Shown here piece after piece: positions 5,260-8,130 of a stretch of DNA of 8,130 nt; positions within the stretch are counted from its first letter, which is position 1; the number at the start of each line of letters is the position of its first letter. Both the position numbers and the translations under genes were made by a program. This stretch comes from Paramuribaculum sp. (GTDB lineage: Bacteria > Bacteroidota > Bacteroidia > Bacteroidales > Muribaculaceae). The notes beneath the pieces were generated by a model, which was not told where the DNA came from, ran no database searches, and saw only the letters and a program-made list of their open reading frames with translations. The stretch lies in contig JAIDJZ010000409.1 of NCBI GenBank assembly GCA_029051965.1, positions 1-8,130 of the forward strand. The letters are read 5' to 3'.

Positions 5260-8082
5260 TTACTGCCCGGGAGCCATTTCAAGCTGCATCCGGTGGGCCG
5301 GAAGGAGGATCTCACGGACAAAACCGGCGACATCCTGCGGAGTCACATCGCGAAGCGTCTTCTCGTAATCCGAAACCATGTCAACCCCATAGACGTGATA
5401 GATTCTCATGACCGATTCCCAGAAGCCGTTGTCGTCCAGTGCGGCTGAATAGTTTTTCAGCATATACTCCCTGATTCTGGCTACTTCATCAGCCTCGATT
5501 GCGGAAACATCTGCAAGCGAGCGCATTGTCGAATCGACAATTCCGAATGTCGCAGCGGCATTCTCGGGAGCGACACGAATATAGACAGGCATGATTGCAA
5601 GCGAGGGATCATCGCCGTTATAGCATGCATTCAGACCGATGTGGGTCTTGACGCCATAGGTCCATCCGCGCTTCTCACGCAGATCATCGCGCAATTTGTT
5701 CTGAAGCACAGTTCCTGTGATCTGGGCGAGAATCCTGTTCTTAAGATTGAATTCACACGGAGAATGATAGAAACTGTAGACGATCGACTGGGGCGTCTGC
5801 ATCGGCATCGTAAAGCGGGCCGATCCGGGTGTCAGTCCATAGCGGTAATTGATATCCTTTGGTTTTTCCACGCGTCCGGCCGCCGGGAGCGAGGCGATGT
5901 AGCGGCAGACATAGTCTCTGAGAGAATCAGTGTCGAAGTCGCCCGAAACGAAGAATGCGAAATCCGACATATCTCCGAAACGGTCGCGATAGATCTCGAA
6001 AATCTTATCATAATCGACTCCGGCAACCGCTTCCGGCGAGAGTTTCACCCCGAGAGGGTGGCGTCCGTAGACATATGCATGGATCGAATCACCCATCGCA
6101 AAGGTCGGATTCGAGCGGTTGTCGGCGATATGTGATTTCTGGCGGTCGATCAGACGGTCGAAGGCTGCGTGATCCGGACGCAGACCGGTTGATTTCAGAT
6201 AGATCAGACGGAATGCATCACAAAGATCGCGGCGGGAAGAGGAGGCCGTTACAGCCTCATCCATATTGTCTACGGCGACGGAGGCTTTCACCTGTTTTCC
6301 GACAAGCAGACGGCGCAGTTCTTCGGCGGAATAGTCGCCGGCAGCACTGATCGAGAGGGCATCGTTGAGAGTCTTGTATTCGGGAGCAAGCGCCGGATCA
6401 TAGTTCTGGGAGAATCCGCCCTGGCTGTAGCCTGTGATCGTGACGCGGTCGGCCTGATGATCCGACGGACGGAGATAGACCGTGATTCCGTTCGACAGAG
6501 TCCATTTCTTAGCTCCGAACCGGGGCAGATCCGACTCGCCGACGATTGAGCCTGCAAGGGGTTCTTTCTTGAGAATGTCGCCCGACACAGATTTGTCGGC
6601 ATAGGCCTCCAGATCGGCAGCAGACACTGAACTATAGGCCGATACGAGATCGGAAGCTGTTGTCACATCGGTCTGCGGAAGATAGGCAACCATCACGACA
6701 TCGGCATCGTTCTCCCTGACAAGCGAGCGGATATAGCCGTTGCAGTCAGCCATTTCCACTTGTCCGACAACACCTTTCATCATCTTGTAGCGCTGTTCGG
6801 CCGAAAGGAGCGGCCCACCGTCGAGATAATGTCGCACATAACTGCGCGCGTAGTCGGTGTTAGTTGTGGTGGTCCGCTCCGAATAGGCCTTCTCCATCTC
6901 CGCTTTCTCATCGATTATGGCGCGCTCGAACTCGGTCGGAAGGAATCCGTGGACAGCCGCACGCTTGATCTCGGCCGACAACGCCGTAACAGCATCTCTG
7001 ACACGTCCTTTTTTCACGGGAGTGCGGAGAATCATAGCCTGCTGGCCGCGCGAAAGAAGAAACTTCATGTCGCCGATGGCTGTGGAGAGGATCGGAGACT
7101 CCGGACTGTTCTCGACTTCGGTCAAACGTTCGGCAAGCATCCGGCACACCATCGATTTGACCACATCGTTGCGAAGCGATGCGATCGTATTTTCAAGCGA
7201 ATCGGCAATCGAGGGATGCTTGATGTAGAGGCTGAGGGTCGAGGCCGACTGCTCTGGGTCGGTCTGCACGGACGCGATCGGGCTTGCATTTGACGGAATA
7301 GCGGGAGGATCGAACGCGACCGCACCTTTCGGCGATTTCACGTCGGACCACAGCGACCGGATCCGAGCCTCCATGTGGTCGAGATCGATGTCTCCGACAA
7401 CGATGACACACTGGTTGTCGGGATGATACCATTTCTTATAGTAATCCTTCAGCTGGCGGGGTTTGAAACTCTCGACAATCTCCATGCTTCCGATCGGCAT
7501 GCGGTGGCCATACGGCGAGCCGGGATAGATTTCCGGCAGAGCCTTTTCGAGAAGCCGGGAAGATGCCTGAGCGGTGCGCTGACGCCATTCTCCTTTTATG
7601 ACGCCACGTTCGGCATCGATCTCTTTCGGCTCGAGAAGAAGATCGTTGCTCCAGTCGCGCAAAATGAGAAGACATGAGTCGAGGGCCGAGACTCTTGCGG
7701 AGGGAACCTCGCAGATATTATAGACCGTCTCGTCGGTTGAGGTGTAGGCATTCAGGTTGGCACCGAATTTAACGCCGAGCGACTCGAGATATGAAATGAG
7801 CGAATTTCCCGGAAAATGGCGCGTTCCATTAAAACACATATGTTCCAGAAAATGAGCGAGTCCGCGCTGATTGTCGTTTTCATTGACCGAGCCGACGCGC
7901 ATAGCGATATAGAAATCAGCCTGGCGTGAGGGCCGGTCGTTGTGGCGCATATAATATGTCAGCCCGTTGGGCAGCACACCCGTGCGGACTTCCGGATCGG
8001 CCGGCAGCGGATTAAGAGCCGACGAAGTCAGAGCACTCGCCATTGCAGCGGCGGAAATGAAGATTTTTGTCAGTTTATTCAT
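5260..8082 (-). CDS. Secreted M16 (pitrilysin/PqqL-like) zinc metalloprotease
   Basis: This is a 940-residue two-half M16 family peptidase, about the size of E. coli PqqL. Residues 1-22 form a Sec signal peptide (basic MNKLTK, then an Ala/Ser-rich core, no lipobox Cys), so the enzyme should be periplasmic or secreted. The inverted zinc motif HFLEH is at 77-81 (H77, E80, H81), and E158 in DAERG lies at the expected distance for the third zinc ligand, so the N-terminal half looks catalytically competent. The second half starts near residue 525 (LSNGITVYLRP at 529-539) and has no HxxEH, as is normal. It carries LREKRGWTYGV at 801-811, with the conserved Arg and Tyr of the family. Such proteases degrade peptides inside a clamshell chamber; the substrate cannot be told. 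The start fits the signal peptide and sits about 30 nt below a candidate promoter. The reading frame is intact. The gene appears to be transcribed separately from the six genes after it. Confidence 0.95.
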   Translation of the reverse strand: MNKLTKIFISAAAMASALTSSALNPLPADPEVRTGVLPNGLTYYMRHNDRPSRQADFYIAMRVGSVNENDNQRGLAHFLEHMCFNGTRHFPGNSLISYLESLGVKFGANLNAYTSTDETVYNICEVPSARVSALDSCLLILRDWSNDLLLEPKEIDAERGVIKGEWRQRTAQASSRLLEKALPEIYPGSPYGHRMPIGSMEIVESFKPRQLKDYYKKWYHPDNQCVIVVGDIDLDHMEARIRSLWSDVKSPKGAVAFDPPAIPSNASPIASVQTDPEQSASTLSLYIKHPSIADSLENTIASLRNDVVKSMVCRMLAERLTEVENSPESPILSTAIGDMKFLLSRGQQAMILRTPVKKGRVRDAVTALSAEIKRAAVHGFLPTEFERAIIDEKAEMEKAYSERTTTTNTDYARSYVRHYLDGGPLLSAEQRYKMMKGVVGQVEMADCNGYIRSLVRENDADVVMVAYLPQTDVTTASDLVSAYSSVSAADLEAYADKSVSGDILKKEPLAGSIVGESDLPRFGAKKWTLSNGITVYLRPSDHQADRVTITGYSQGGFSQNYDPALAPEYKTLNDALSISAAGDYSAEELRRLLVGKQVKASVAVDNMDEAVTASSSRRDLCDAFRLIYLKSTGLRPDHAAFDRLIDRQKSHIADNRSNPTFAMGDSIHAYVYGRHPLGVKLSPEAVAGVDYDKIFEIYRDRFGDMSDFAFFVSGDFDTDSLRDYVCRYIASLPAAGRVEKPKDINYRYGLTPGSARFTMPMQTPQSIVYSFYHSPCEFNLKNRILAQITGTVLQNKLRDDLREKRGWTYGVKTHIGLNACYNGDDPSLAIMPVYIRVAPENAAATFGIVDSTMRSLADVSAIEADEVARIREYMLKNYSAALDDNGFWESVMRIYHVYGVDMVSDYEKTLRDVTPQDVAGFVREILLPAHRMQLEMAPGQ

Positions 8083-8108
8083 CTGTTGTTTTTAGGATTA
8101 AAATAATT

Positions 8109-8128
8109 AAGTAAGTGTTCAAATTTAA
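8109..8128 (-). repeat. Inverted repeat copy R (partner at 55-74)
   Basis: The minus strand reads TTAAATTTGAACACTTACTT. The plus strand at 55-74 reads TTAAATTTGAACTCTTACTT, a 19/20 match in inverted orientation about 8 kb away. This copy covers the candidate -7 box and predicted start site of the protease promoter, so it may reflect shared promoter or operator architecture. Confidence 0.55.
8120..8127 (-). promoter_or_regulatory. Candidate -7 box upstream of the M16 protease gene
   Basis: The minus strand reads TAAATTTG, a perfect match to the Bacteroidota primary sigma factor -7 consensus TAnnTTTG. It lies 37 nt before the protease ATG, which predicts a transcription start near 8113 and a leader of about 30 nt. 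The -33 element would fall beyond the right edge of the window and cannot be checked. The surrounding sequence is strongly AT-rich. The box is part of the 20-nt repeat that recurs inverted at 55-74. Confidence 0.5.
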
Positions 8129-8130
8129 TT

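Noticed and set aside
5641..6135. Plus-strand open frame of 164 codons
   Set aside because: It is antisense to the C-terminal half of the M16 protease, has no promoter or family signature, and does not line up with any neighbour.
6760..7293. Plus-strand open frame of 177 codons inside the protease gene
   Set aside because: It is wholly antisense to a well-supported M16 coding region with an intact motif set. The product is rich in Arg, His and Gly with no recognisable domain, as expected for a shadow frame.

Overview
The window looks like chromosomal core DNA of a Bacteroidales bacterium. The gene set and order are typical of that group: M16 protease, FtsB/DivIC, type III pantothenate kinase, an outer-membrane barrel, LptC, then a GldE/CNNM-type protein. 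There are no Shine-Dalgarno-like leaders, and several candidate promoters carry the Bacteroidota -7 box TAnnTTTG. Mixed codon usage with a GC content near one half would suit the Muribaculaceae, but that placement is inference. Every convincing gene lies on the minus strand, so transcription runs from right to left.

Layout in the direction of transcription. (1) 8130-8083 is an AT-rich promoter region with a perfect -7 box. (2) 8082-5260 encodes a secreted two-half M16 metalloprotease with an intact HxxEH zinc site. (3) 5259-5121 is a short intergenic region holding a GC-rich hairpin, a possible 25-codon ORF and a candidate promoter. (4) 5120-182 is a compact run of six genes: a FtsB/DivIC-like division protein, a four-helix membrane protein of unknown function, CoaX, a FadL/OmpP1-like beta-barrel, LptC, and a GldE/CorC-type CNNM protein. 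CoaX and the barrel overlap by 14 nt; lptC and the GldE-like gene share an ATGA junction. (5) 181-1 is non-coding: a hairpin after the last stop codon, then a plausible promoter reading left to a gene outside the window. No gene-free stretch exceeds 300 bases.

Most of the genes serve the cell envelope (division initiation, LPS transport, an outer-membrane barrel, a membrane transporter-like protein, a periplasmic protease). CoaX, which makes 4'-phosphopantetheine precursors for CoA, is the metabolic exception.

I found no mobile element, CRISPR array, tRNA, rRNA, toxin-antitoxin pair or defence island, and no sign of horizontal transfer. The most interesting signals are small and regulatory: a 19/20-nt inverted repeat at the two ends of the window, and -7 boxes lying 5-7 nt from start codons, which suggests leaderless or nearly leaderless mRNAs for the division gene and coaX. 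I see no convincing new multi-gene system.
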